NCBI RefSeq assembly: GCF_006517815.1
Contig: NZ_CP041198.1
Span: 1,736,001 to 1,800,000 of the forward strand
Origin: Pseudarthrobacter sp. NIBRBAC000502770
GTDB taxonomy: Bacteria > Actinomycetota > Actinomycetes > Actinomycetales > Micrococcaceae
DNA: 64,000 nt
Direction: 5' to 3'
Both the position numbers and the translations under genes were made by a program. Below, one piece after another: positions 51,183 to 59,476 of this stretch (positions are counted from its first letter, which is position 1; each line of letters begins with the position of its first letter). The notes under the pieces were generated by a model, which worked only from the letters and a program-made list of their open reading frames with translations, searched no databases and had not been told where the DNA came from.

Positions 51183-51932
51183 TCATGCCCCCAGGCTGCT
51201 GAAGGAAGCAGTTTCCAGGGTGGCATGGCCCGCATACGTTTCCAGGAGGGCCAGCTCAACGGCGGCCACGTCCAAACCCGGCACCAGGTCATTGGCGGCG
51301 CCGGCGGTGGCAGGATCCCAGTCCAGGCCCAGCGCCGCGTAGCTGTCGGTAAGGACCTTGCGGATCGGGGCGGAGTCCTCCACCACGATCACCGAGCTGA
51401 AGAGCCATGCACCGGAGACCACCCGTTGGGCGGTGCCCACCAGTTTTATCCTGCGGGAACTGTCCATGGCATCGGTTCCGTGGACGCTGAACTCGCCGGG
51501 ACAGTACTCGCCGGGGATCTCCCCCACCGCCGCCTGCACGCCTACGTTCTGCAGCGCCTCCGCAAACAGCCCTCCGAAGTACCCGAACCGGGCCTTGGAT
51601 CCGGCGACGGCGTCCGCGTCCGGCTCAATGTGGTCCACCACCAGGGTGCCCCGGTGGTAGGCGGCCGCGCGTCCGCCGGCCCTCCGGACCAGGGGTTCGA
51701 ACCCATGATCGCGGCAGGCCTGGGCGGCGGCCCCGAATCCCGGCAGCCGGGTGTCCCGCTGCCCGAACGCCACCGTGGGCGCGGGCCGGTACAGCCGCAG
51801 GGTGGGCCCCAATCCGCCGCTTCGTGCCCTCGCCAGCAGCTCCAGCCCGAATTCGAGGTCACGGCCAGCGCCGAGCGACACATCCTGCCGCACCACGGTA
51901 AGCGCGCTGGATCCGGTACCGGTGTGGTGCAT
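51183..51932 (-). CDS. Lipoate--protein ligase-like protein
   Basis: A 249-residue member of the biotin/lipoate protein ligase (LplA/LipB) fold. Visible landmarks are VAFGQRDTRLPGF, the conserved RRAGGRAAAYHRGTLV substrate loop, and IKLVGTAQRVVSGAWLFSSVI. It could attach octanoate/lipoate or act in lipoyl relay; the exact reaction cannot be set. It is convergent with mycoredoxin, 25 bp away. The accessory C-terminal domain of LplA is missing, so it is a single catalytic domain. Confidence 0.8.
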   Translation of the reverse strand: MHHTGTGSSALTVVRQDVSLGAGRDLEFGLELLARARSGGLGPTLRLYRPAPTVAFGQRDTRLPGFGAAAQACRDHGFEPLVRRAGGRAAAYHRGTLVVDHIEPDADAVAGSKARFGYFGGLFAEALQNVGVQAAVGEIPGEYCPGEFSVHGTDAMDSSRRIKLVGTAQRVVSGAWLFSSVIVVEDSAPIRKVLTDSYAALGLDWDPATAGAANDLVPGLDVAAVELALLETYAGHATLETASFSSLGA

Positions 51933-52039
51933 AGTGCGGGGCTCCCAGGCATTCAGCGTCGACAGCTACGGTGGCGACGGGTTCAACGCCTGCCAATGGG
52001 CAGGCCACCCTTAGGTTACGCCCGACGGCGGCGGCGGCC

Positions 52040-53752
52040 TTAACGCCCCCGGCGCCCCACCCACAGGGCGTGAAGCAGCGGAACGGCCGATGCGGTCATC
52101 AGCACATTGCCCAGGGCAAGGTCGTCGGGCCGGACGACTGCCCCGGCGAGCAGCAGGGCTCCGAAGACCAGGGCGGACGCCGCGCGGCGCACGGCCCTGT
52201 CCAGCCGGGCAGCCTGGCGTTCCAGACGTGGTACGGCTACCTGCAGCGATCCCTCCTCCAGCCGTCCTGCCAGCGCGTCCAGCCGGCCGGGGAGGCGGAA
52301 GGCAACAGCGGCGGCGTCGATGGCCTGCCGGGCCGCGTCCTGCACCAGGTTGCCCCGCTCGTTCCGCAGCAGCCGGGCGGCGTACGGCTCCACCGAGTCC
52401 CAGAGGTTGAAACGCTCGTCCAACGCACTGCACACTCCGGAGGTGAGGGACATGGCCCGGATGATGAGGAGGAAGTTTTCCGGCAGCTGGAACGGCAACG
52501 AGCGGACCACGTCACCGAACTCCACCGCAAAGTCACGGAACTCGCGCGGGTCCACTTCCCGGAGTTCGGCGAAGCCCATGCCGCCGAAACGGGCAAAGAG
52601 CTGCGTCATGGCGCGCTCCAGTCCAACGCTGTCCGCGGACGGCATCAGGACGCCCACATCATTGATGGCCCCCACCAGGCCCTTCCCGTCCCGGGCTGCG
52701 GCCGCGATCAGCAGCTTCCGGAGCCCGCTGCGCGTGGAAGGGGTCACCTCTCCCATCATGCCGAAGTCGATGAACGTCAGCTTCCAGGGCAGTTCCCCGT
52801 CCCCTGGCGGGACCGGGGTGACAAAGATGTTCCCGGGATGCGGGTCGGCGTGGAAGAAGCCGTTGGTGAACAGCTGGTCGAACATGATGGACGCGAACAC
52901 CGGCGCCACGGTTGCTGGATCGATCCCTGCGGCACGGAGGGACTGGACGTCCGTGATCTTGATGGCCGTGACGTCTTCCAGGGTAAGCACCCGGCGGGTG
53001 GTCCGCTCCCAGACCACGCCCGGAACCTCCACCCGGCCATCACCGGCGAAGTCCGCGGCAAAGCGCTCGGCATTGACGGCTTCGTGCAGGTAGTCGATTT
53101 CCAGCAGGCTGGTCTGGGCGAACTCCTCCACCAGCGCCGGCATGTCCGCCCGGCGGGAAACGAGCCGGATGTGGCTGAGCCAACCGGCGACCCTGCGCAG
53201 GGCGGCGAGGTCGACGTCGACGATCGCGCCGATGCCCGGCCGCTGCACCTTCAGGACCACGGCATCGAGGCCGGTGTCCCCGGCATCGAGGGTATCCAGG
53301 CGTGCCCGGTGCGCCTGGCCCAGGGAGGCAGCCGCGATGGGGGCGGGATCGACGGACGCGAAGACCCTCTCCAGCGGCGTCCCCAGTTCCTGGGCTGCGA
53401 GGGCCGAGATGGCCGGGAAGGCCACCGGGGGAACCTCGTCCTGCAGCCCCTCCAGCTCCTTAGTGATTTCCGGCGGCAGGACATCAAGCCGGGAGGACAG
53501 GAACTGGCCCACCTTGATCATGAGTCCCCCAAGTTCCACGGCCAGGTCGTGGAACCGCTGGGCGAAGCGCCGCATCCGCCGTGAACGGCTCCGCGCAGCC
53601 ATCCAGCCGAGCCCCACCCGCGGCAGGAACAGCTCGAACCACCAGGTGGAGGCAAGGTTCCACGCTGCGAAGCGCAGGATCCTCCGGTAGCGCCCGCGGT
53701 GCTCCCGCAGGGGTGGCGGAGGGTTGGCCCCCGCCCGGACCGTGGACGCCAC
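52040..53752 (-). CDS. ABC1/AarF/UbiB-family atypical kinase
   Basis: A 570-residue protein of the UbiB/ADCK family. The family KxGQ motif is IKVGQFLSSRLDVLP, the Ala-rich nucleotide loop AAASLGQAHRARL, the lysine strand VVLKVQRPGI, and the kinase-like NGFFHADPHPGN and FIDFGMMGE motifs. Two C-terminal TM helices close it (LVFGALLLAGAVV, VLMTASAVPLLHALW). In other bacteria UbiB supports quinone synthesis; Actinobacteria make menaquinone, so its role is unclear. It follows the PadR gene by 5 bp, almost certainly one operon. Confidence 0.92.
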   Translation of the reverse strand: MASTVRAGANPPPPLREHRGRYRRILRFAAWNLASTWWFELFLPRVGLGWMAARSRSRRMRRFAQRFHDLAVELGGLMIKVGQFLSSRLDVLPPEITKELEGLQDEVPPVAFPAISALAAQELGTPLERVFASVDPAPIAAASLGQAHRARLDTLDAGDTGLDAVVLKVQRPGIGAIVDVDLAALRRVAGWLSHIRLVSRRADMPALVEEFAQTSLLEIDYLHEAVNAERFAADFAGDGRVEVPGVVWERTTRRVLTLEDVTAIKITDVQSLRAAGIDPATVAPVFASIMFDQLFTNGFFHADPHPGNIFVTPVPPGDGELPWKLTFIDFGMMGEVTPSTRSGLRKLLIAAAARDGKGLVGAINDVGVLMPSADSVGLERAMTQLFARFGGMGFAELREVDPREFRDFAVEFGDVVRSLPFQLPENFLLIIRAMSLTSGVCSALDERFNLWDSVEPYAARLLRNERGNLVQDAARQAIDAAAVAFRLPGRLDALAGRLEEGSLQVAVPRLERQAARLDRAVRRAASALVFGALLLAGAVVRPDDLALGNVLMTASAVPLLHALWVGRRGR

Positions 53753-53757
53753 CCGGT

Positions 53758-54297
53758 TCAGTCCTGGGCGAGGATGGCGTACAGGCGGCGGCGGGCCTCA
53801 TCCAGCACCGCAACGGCCTGGTGCACCTGGTCCTGGGATCCCGTACGGCCCACCTGCGCCGCGGCCTGGGCCAGTTCGATCCCGGCCTTGGGGAGGGAAG
53901 CAACGCCGCCGGACACGGGGCCGGCCGGATCCCAGGGCGCCGAGCCATGGTGGGCCGCCGCTTCCTCCCGGCCCGCTTCGGTCAGCGAATAGATTTTGCG
54001 GCCGTTCGATTCCTCGGCACTGATCGAACCTTCGTCCGCCAGCAGCTGCAGCGTCGGGTAGACCGAACCTGCGCTCGGCTTCCAGCTGCCGCCGCTGCGC
54101 TCCTCGATCTCCCGGATGATCTGGTAACCGTGCATGGGCTGCTCGGCGAGCAGTGCCAGGACCGCCGCCCGCACTTCGCCTTTTCCGGCCCGGGTACCGG
54201 CCCGCTTCTCAAACCGGGAACGCAGCTCCTCGACGGCCTGCCACATGCCGTCGAGGTTGTTCCCGCCAAATCCGCCTGCAGGGTGTGAAGCACGCAT
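53758..54297 (-). CDS. PadR-family transcriptional regulator
   Basis: A 179-residue winged-helix regulator. The PadR N-terminal domain is typical: VRAAVLALLAEQPMHGYQIIREIEE, then SWKPSAGSVYPTLQLLADEG and the wing SNGRKIYSLTEAGREE. The C-terminal half is a helical dimerisation region. The ATG at 54297 is chosen over an upstream ATG because AAGGAG stands six bases before it. It precedes an AarF-type gene by 5 bp and has three phased repeats in its promoter, so autoregulation is likely. Confidence 0.93.
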   Translation of the reverse strand: MRASHPAGGFGGNNLDGMWQAVEELRSRFEKRAGTRAGKGEVRAAVLALLAEQPMHGYQIIREIEERSGGSWKPSAGSVYPTLQLLADEGSISAEESNGRKIYSLTEAGREEAAAHHGSAPWDPAGPVSGGVASLPKAGIELAQAAAQVGRTGSQDQVHQAVAVLDEARRRLYAILAQD

Positions 54298-54322
54298 GAT
54301 GAACTCCTTTGCCAATCGCGAA

Positions 54323-54347
54323 CGATATACAACGATACTCAGCGATA
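54323..54347. promoter_or_regulatory. Three CGATA direct repeats with 10-bp phasing ahead of padR
   Basis: CGATA occurs at 54323-54327, 54333-54337 and 54343-54347, exactly one helical turn apart, in an AT-rich patch 26-50 bases upstream of the PadR start. The array probably overlaps the core promoter and is the likely operator. Confidence 0.6.
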
Positions 54348-54373
54348 TATGGCCGCGCCATAGCCGGGAGGGG

Positions 54374-55176
54374 TCAGGATTTGCGCAGTGTCAGGATCTG
54401 TTCGGCCCGGCCGAACGGGCCCTGCAGGTCGTGGAGCACGGTGGATGTCAGCCCGATCCCGTCACTGCCGAAGGAAACGGCGTTGTCCAGTCCCAGCCAT
54501 TCCCCTGGGGGCGGCGGTACATGTGGATCTGCAGGTCCAGGTTGGGGAACGCGTAACTGCCCTTTCCCGGCGGAACCCGGGCGGCAATGCCGTTGGCTGT
54601 ATCGACCAGGCCCGTGAGCCGGGCAAGGTCGCCGCTGTCGGCGGCGCTGGTCAGCGGGTGGTCGGTGCGGAGCCACACTTTGCCGGCTCCGGGGCGGTGT
54701 CCCTCGGCCACCCTCATTTCGAGGGAGCGGATGTAGCCACCGGGCCAGACGGCCGCGCCGTCGTACGGCTTGCATTCGTCCGGGCCGGGGATGGCGGCGT
54801 CCTCGACGGCCGCAACGCCGGCGGTATCACTGGTCAGCATGCGCCACCCCGTGGCGCGGATGGCGGTGCGCCCGCCGGCCACCAGTTCCGCCTGGACCAG
54901 TTCGATGGTTTTGCCGGGACGCAGCGTGGTGGTGTCGATCCGGAACTCCCCGCCGGGAATCAGCCCGAGGATCTCGTAGCTGATGCGGGCCATCCGCATG
55001 TCGTCCCGCGGTTGGTGCCGTTCAAGCACGTCCGCCATGAGGCCCGATGCCGGGGCCATGTGCTGTTCGTGGGCGTTCCAGGCGCCCTGGGCGTGGATGG
55101 TGGACCGGAAGCGGGCGCCGCCCAGGTCCTGGTAGTAGAAATTGCCTTCGGCGAGTTCAGGCAGGTCTGCGGTCAA
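54374..55176 (-). pseudogene. Acyl-CoA thioesterase-like gene with one-base deletion
   Basis: Hot-dog-fold thioesterase family protein (TesB-like), 267 residues if intact. The first part (ADLPELAEGNFYYQDLGGAR, then GARFRSTIHAQGAWN) runs in one frame to about 54505; from there the family ending (GEWLGLDNAVSFGSDG, GLTSTVLHDLQGPFG) continues in the next frame to the stop at 54374. Adding one base to the four-G run at 54502-54505 (read on this strand) restores QGEWLGLDN. The TTG start at 55176 has AAGGGG upstream. Total length (803 bases) is one short of a multiple of three. Either a true mutation or an assembly indel. Confidence 0.8.
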
Positions 55177-55337
55177 GGCTGGCCCCTTACGGAAATTCAG
55201 TGAATTGCCACTAACTCTATCTCCCGGGGACATGGCGCGGCACGGCGGCGCAGGCGGCGAAATGTTGGAGGGTGCAGGGAGCAATCGGACTAGAGTAAGG
55301 AACTGGTCCTGTCAGCAACCCTCAAAAGAGGTGTTTC

Positions 55338-56015
55338 ATGCGCGTCATCAGCTACAACCTCCGCAAGCACAAGGCCAGCGGCGAGCTCCTCGCCCTGGCC
55401 CGGAACCATGACATCGATGCGCTGTGCCTCCAGGAAGTGGATGCCAGCGACCTCCCGGAAACCCTTGGGCCCCTGCACCTCGCGGATGCCACGAAAGGCA
55501 ACCGGCTGGGGCTGGCCATCTACTACCGCACCAGCCGCTTCACCGCCCTGGACACGCAGTCCTTCGCGTTGAAGAAATCGATGCATGACAGGGTGCTGGC
55601 GCCGGCACACGAGCGGCTGATCGGCACCCGGGTGATGGACACCGAAACACAGCATGAACTGGTGATCGGCTCCTTTCATGCTGCCCCGTTGACGGCGTCG
55701 AACTCATTGCGGCGGAAGCAGATCCACGCCGCCCATGCGGAACTCCTGAGCATGGGAAGGGGCCTGATGACCCTGATGGTGGGCGACTTCAACTACCCGT
55801 TTTTCACCAAGAACCTGGACATGCACATGAAGAACTCCGGCTACGCCCTCTCCCTGAGCAACCGGCGGACCTACACCCGGTACAAGGTGTTCAAGGGCCA
55901 TTTTGACTTCGCTACGTCGCTGGGCCTGGACATCGCCAGCGTGGAGACGCTGCCGCGCGGAAATTCCGACCACCTGCCCATCCTGGTCACCGCGGAGTAC
56001 GGCGAGGGGTACTAG
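55338..56015 (+). CDS. Endonuclease/exonuclease/phosphatase-fold protein
   Basis: A 225-residue member of the EEP superfamily (DNase I/ExoIII/inositol-phosphatase fold). Visible motifs: VISYNLRKHKASGEL (Asn), IDALCLQEVDAS (metal Glu), MVGDFNYPFF (Asp/Asn) and GNSDHLPILVT (His). No TM helix. The substrate (nucleic acid, phospho-sugar or lipid) cannot be told. The start at 55338 has AGAGGTG upstream. The C-terminus is complete. Confidence 0.88.
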   Translation: MRVISYNLRKHKASGELLALARNHDIDALCLQEVDASDLPETLGPLHLADATKGNRLGLAIYYRTSRFTALDTQSFALKKSMHDRVLAPAHERLIGTRVMDTETQHELVIGSFHAAPLTASNSLRRKQIHAAHAELLSMGRGLMTLMVGDFNYPFFTKNLDMHMKNSGYALSLSNRRTYTRYKVFKGHFDFATSLGLDIASVETLPRGNSDHLPILVTAEYGEGY

Positions 56016-56044
56016 CCCCGGCTCCAGGCACGGGCCGCGCCGGC

Positions 56045-56575
56045 CTACCAGCGTCCGCCTGCCCAGGGTTCGTCGGCGTCCAGCCGCGCCAGCAGCTCCG
56101 GCCACGCCGCGGCGAAACCGGGGTGCAGGTCCAGTGCCCCCACCTCCGCCACCGGGATCCAGAGCAGCGCGATGCTTTCGGGGTCGCTGATCACCGGTTC
56201 AAAGGATTCCCGCACCCGCACCACCACCGTGGTGTAGGACCAGTAACCATGGTCCAGCACGGAAGTGAACAGCACCTCCACGCTCTCCGACGGGACGGCA
56301 GCTTCCTCGTAGGCCTCCCGGAGGGCACCGTCAACCGGCTCTTCGCCCTGGTGCAGGGCCCCGCCGGGCAGGCCCCAGGTTCCGCCGTTGTGGCTCCAAA
56401 CCGCGCGGTGCTGCAGCAGGACTCCCCTGCCGGGATCCCAGGCCAGGACCCCGGCCGCTCCGAACCTGCCCCAGAACCGGCCGCGGTCCCCTTCCACCCA
56501 GGCATCGCCCGGGTCACGGGGGCCGGTCCGCGGCGGCGGAGTGGCGGACAGGCTGGAGGGCGGGAAATGATCCAT
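56045..56575 (-). CDS. NUDIX hydrolase
   Basis: A 176-residue NUDIX protein. The box reads GALHQGEEPVDGALREAYEEAAV, i.e. G-x5-E-x7-R-E-x2-E-E, with the final Gly of the consensus replaced by Ala. Upstream VLLQHRAVWSHNGGTWGLPG is the standard strand. Substrate unknown; the family removes nucleoside diphosphate derivatives including damaged nucleotides. The N-terminal 25 residues are poorly conserved and the start is the first ATG. Confidence 0.9.
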   Translation of the reverse strand: MDHFPPSSLSATPPPRTGPRDPGDAWVEGDRGRFWGRFGAAGVLAWDPGRGVLLQHRAVWSHNGGTWGLPGGALHQGEEPVDGALREAYEEAAVPSESVEVLFTSVLDHGYWSYTTVVVRVRESFEPVISDPESIALLWIPVAEVGALDLHPGFAAAWPELLARLDADEPWAGGRW

Positions 56576-56607
56576 TGCCCCAGTTTGACAGGTGAAGCGG
56601 CGGGACG

Positions 56608-56799
56608 TCAGGTGCCCTGCCCGTGGTCGACGGCGAAATCACCGCCGGGATACATGACTGTTTCGTGGCCGTCGTCGAAGCGGACGAGGTACGGCGGGTG
56701 CCCGCCCTCGCCACGCACCTCGAGGATCACACCGTGCCGGTCCGCGGATCCCACATTCCTGCCACGCACGACGATCCGGTCGCCTTGGGCTGCCTCCAT
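56608..56799 (-). CDS. DUF1918 small protein
   Basis: A 63-residue protein: MEAAQGDRIVVRGRNVG, VILEVRGEGGHPPYLVRF and DDGHETVMYPGGDF, the SH3-like DUF1918 domain common in Actinobacteria. No catalytic residues. The ATG at 56799 has an excellent GGAGGTGA six bases upstream, which decides it against the longer open frame. Function unknown; often near stress or nucleotide-repair genes. Confidence 0.9.
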   Translation of the reverse strand: MEAAQGDRIVVRGRNVGSADRHGVILEVRGEGGHPPYLVRFDDGHETVMYPGGDFAVDHGQGT

Positions 56800-56873
56800 G
56801 GCAATCACCTCCACGGCCCAAGGGTACGACCCGCAGGCGCACCGGAACAGGGCCGCATGGCAGGATTTCCGGT

Positions 56874-57380
56874 ATGCCACTGAACCTCGTCCTGCTCGCT
56901 GACACCCATGTGCCAAAACGCGCCAAAGACCTGCCGGAACAGGTATGGGCCGCCGTCGAAAATGCCGACGTGGTGTTCCACGCGGGCGACTGGGTGGAGG
57001 CGGAGTTGCTCGACGAGTTCGAGCAACGGAGCAGGCGCCTCTTGGGTGTTTACGGCAACAATGACGGCCCCGACCTTCGCCGCCGGTTGCCCGGGCGCAC
57101 CACCGCAGTCCTGGACGGGGTGCGTTTTGCGATGGTCCACGAGACCGGCCAGGCAAAGGGCCGCGAACTGCGGTGCGAGGCACTGTATCCGGACACGGAC
57201 GTCCTGGTGTTCGGGCACAGCCACATTCCGTGGGATACGGTCTCGCCCGGGGGGCTCCGGCTGCTGAATCCCGGCTCGCCCACGGATCGGCGCCGCCAGC
57301 CGGCCTGCACCTACATGGAGGCCGTGGTGGACGGCGGCCGCCTGGCGGAGGTCAGGCTGGTGGAGGTCCAGCGCGGCTGA
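56874..57380 (+). CDS. YfcE-type metallophosphoesterase
   Basis: A 168-residue calcineurin-like phosphodiesterase. The metal motifs are in order: LLADTHVPKR (Asp, His), FHAGDWVE, VYGNNDGPD, MVHETGQ and VFGHSHIPWD. This compact form hydrolyses phosphodiesters; the physiological substrate is unknown. It starts 75 bp from the divergent DUF1918 gene. Confidence 0.9.
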   Translation: MPLNLVLLADTHVPKRAKDLPEQVWAAVENADVVFHAGDWVEAELLDEFEQRSRRLLGVYGNNDGPDLRRRLPGRTTAVLDGVRFAMVHETGQAKGRELRCEALYPDTDVLVFGHSHIPWDTVSPGGLRLLNPGSPTDRRRQPACTYMEAVVDGGRLAEVRLVEVQRG

Positions 57381-57392
57381 CCGCGGCGCCGC

Positions 57393-57441
57393 TTGGCAGG
57401 GCGGGAGCTTTTGCCTAGGCTGGGAACCGTAAGCATGCTTA
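57393..57441 (+). promoter_or_regulatory. SDR gene promoter with palindromic operator
   Basis: TTGGCA (57393-57398), 17 bp, TAGGCT (57416-57421) make a good promoter. A perfect 12-bp palindrome TAAGCATGCTTA (57430-57441) starts eight bases after the -10, right over the predicted transcription start, where a repressor would block initiation. Confidence 0.65.
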
Positions 57442-57529
57442 GCTTCTCGCTGCTGCCCTGCGCAGCATTGCTGCTTCATGATCCCGGGCGACGAACCAGC
57501 CCGTGTCCCGCACGAACAGGAGTACCACC

Positions 57530-58423
57530 ATGACCGACCAGTACACCTTCCGTAATCCCGTGACTGCCTACGAAAAGATCTCCCCGCCCAAGCAGCACCA
57601 GCCGGAGCCGGGACTTGATGCGGAACTGGCGCCCAAGGCCGACCTCGGCGAAGAAACCTACCGGGGCACCGGCCGCCTCGACGGCCGCCGGGCCATCGTG
57701 ACCGGCGCGGACTCAGGCATCGGGGCAGCAACGGCAATCGCCTTTGCCGGGGAGGGTGCCGACGTCGTCCTTTCCTACCTGCCGCAGGAAGAGGAGGACG
57801 CCGCGCGCATTGCCGGAATCATTGAGGCTGCCGGCCGCAAGGCCGTCAAGGTACCGGGGGACCTCAAGGACTCGGCCGCCTGCCGGGAACTGGTGGACAC
57901 GGCGGTGGCCGTGCTGGGCGGGGTTGACATCCTGGTCAACAACGCCGGAAAGCAGGTTGCGCAGGAGGACCTGGAAGACATCAGCGACGAGCAATTCGAC
58001 CACACCCTGAAAACCAACGTCTATGCCATGTTCTGGGTGACCAAGGCCGCGGTACCGCATATGCCGGCGGGCTCAACGATCATCAACACTACGTCCATCC
58101 AGGCCTACAACCCCTCGCCTACCCTTGTGGACTACGCCACCACGAAGGCCAGCATCAACAACTTCACCAAGGGCCTGGCCCAGCAGCTGGCCCCCAAGGG
58201 CATCCGGGTGAACGCCGTGGCGCCGGGCCCGATCTGGACCCCACTGCAGGTCAGCAGCGGCCAGCCCAAGGAGGAACTCCCGGAATTCGGCCAGTCCACT
58301 CCCCTGGGCCGGGCGGGCCAGCCTGCTGAACTTGCCCCCGCCTACGTGTTCCTTGCCTCGCCCGAATCCAGCTATGTGGTGGGCGAAACGCTCAACGTCA
58401 ACGGCGGCAGCCCGACGCCGTAG
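57530..58423 (+). CDS. SDR-family oxidoreductase
   Basis: A 297-residue short-chain dehydrogenase with a 50-residue N-terminal extension (QYTFRNPVTAYEKISPPKQ) like that of bacterial YhdG/YghA-type stress SDRs. The cofactor loop is VTGADSGIGAATA, NNAG follows, and the catalytic Ser-Tyr-Lys set is in IINTTSIQAY ... VDYATTKAS. The C-terminus GETLNVNGGSPTP is normal. Substrate unknown. The ATG at 57530 has AGGAG upstream. It has its own strong promoter. Confidence 0.93.
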   Translation: MTDQYTFRNPVTAYEKISPPKQHQPEPGLDAELAPKADLGEETYRGTGRLDGRRAIVTGADSGIGAATAIAFAGEGADVVLSYLPQEEEDAARIAGIIEAAGRKAVKVPGDLKDSAACRELVDTAVAVLGGVDILVNNAGKQVAQEDLEDISDEQFDHTLKTNVYAMFWVTKAAVPHMPAGSTIINTTSIQAYNPSPTLVDYATTKASINNFTKGLAQQLAPKGIRVNAVAPGPIWTPLQVSSGQPKEELPEFGQSTPLGRAGQPAELAPAYVFLASPESSYVVGETLNVNGGSPTP

Positions 58424-58479
58424 CGACCCGGCCGCCTGGGCGGTGCGGCGCACAGGCTGCCGCACCGCCTCCTCCGTGA

Positions 58480-58925
58480 TCAGTCCGCCGCGTCCAGGCC
58501 GGCCAGGAGTTCGTCGGTGGCCGGGTCCGGTTCGCCATTGAAGAACTGGCCAGGACGCTCTTGAACACAGTTTCTCCAGGGGCCGCCCGGAGGAACAGCG
58601 TCATGCAGGCGCGGAGCTTTTTGGCATCGACGCCACCGAAAATGTCTTCGGCGGACTGGTCGGCGTGGTTTGCCAGGACCAGTGAACACTCCAGGAGCCG
58701 TGGACCCAGCAGCTCGTGGTCCAGGTACGCTCGAGCCTCAGCAAGGGACGAAATGGCGTACCTGCGGGATGTGGCGCTCTGTCCCAGCCCGGCAAGCTGG
58801 GGGAATACAAACCACATCCAGTGCCCCGACTTCCGGCCCACCTGCAGCTCGCCCAGCGCCTGCTCATAGGTTCCGCCGGTGTTTTGGGCGGCAACAAAAC
58901 GCTCAAGGTCAAACGGTTCATTCAT
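58480..58925 (-). pseudogene. DUF1810 gene with one-base deletion
   Basis: DUF1810 proteins (about 145 residues) are small helical proteins of unknown role. The N-terminal part (FDLERFVAAQNTGGTYEQAL, HWMWFVFPQLAGLGQS, SRRYAISSLAEARAYL) is typical. After about FKSVL, near 58550, the frame breaks and the expected ending (GQFFNGEPDPATDELLAGL) is read one frame over to a stop at 58480. Adding one C to the CC at 58550-58551 restores it. The full length (446 bases) is one short of a multiple of three. Confidence 0.8.
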
Positions 58926-58945
58926 ATGGATCTCCTTGGTACGTT

Positions 58946-59476
58946 TCACATGGACAAGTATTTTTCAAGGGCGGCGGCTGCCGCCCGGAGCCCGGGGTCC
59001 GGATCTTCCCGCCACCGCGCCAGGACAACGCCGGCCCGCTGCCGTTCACGCCCGCCCAGCCCCGCAAGCAGCGGGACCAGGACATCGGAGAGCAGGGGCG
59101 CCGCCAGGTCCCCTGCCCGGGCGGAACGGAGGAACCCTTCCAGCCGGGTCAGGTCGGAATGCCGGAGCAGCCGCACCCGCGACTGCAGCAGCACCACGGC
59201 GGCCAGGCGGCGCTCGAACACCGGCCGCGAACCGGGCCGCGGCTGTCCCCACAATGCGGAGGCCAGCATGACCGTGCCGTCATGGTCCAGGTCCTTGAAT
59301 TTCCGCAGCGCGTCACGGACCGTCCCCCGGACGGCCCCCACCGACGATCCATACGAGGCCAGCTGCCCGCCCAGCCGGCTCCCGACGTCGTCGGCCCGGT
59401 ACCAGGAGCCCTCATTCTGCAGCGTCCGGTCGACGAACTCCGCAGCCGCCGACACCACCTCCGGGGCCTCCGTCAT
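58946..59476 (-). CDS. AlkD-like DNA alkylation repair protein
   Basis: A 176-residue HEAT-like helical protein with features of AlkD-family DNA glycosylases: FERRLAAVVLLQSRVRLL, DLTRLEGFLRSARAGDLAA and RWREDPDPGLRAAAAALEKYL. It is shorter than typical AlkD (about 230) and I cannot place the catalytic Asp/Trp pair securely, so function is tentative. It overlaps the upstream DksA-like gene by four bases (ATGA at 59473-59476). The frame is open further upstream inside that gene. Confidence 0.65.
   Translation of the reverse strand: MTEAPEVVSAAAEFVDRTLQNEGSWYRADDVGSRLGGQLASYGSSVGAVRGTVRDALRKFKDLDHDGTVMLASALWGQPRPGSRPVFERRLAAVVLLQSRVRLLRHSDLTRLEGFLRSARAGDLAAPLLSDVLVPLLAGLGGRERQRAGVVLARWREDPDPGLRAAAAALEKYLSM

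Noticed and set aside
57420-57530. Small RNA upstream of the SDR gene
   Set aside because: The GC-rich leader can fold, but I see no defined terminator; a 5' untranslated region is sufficient to explain it.
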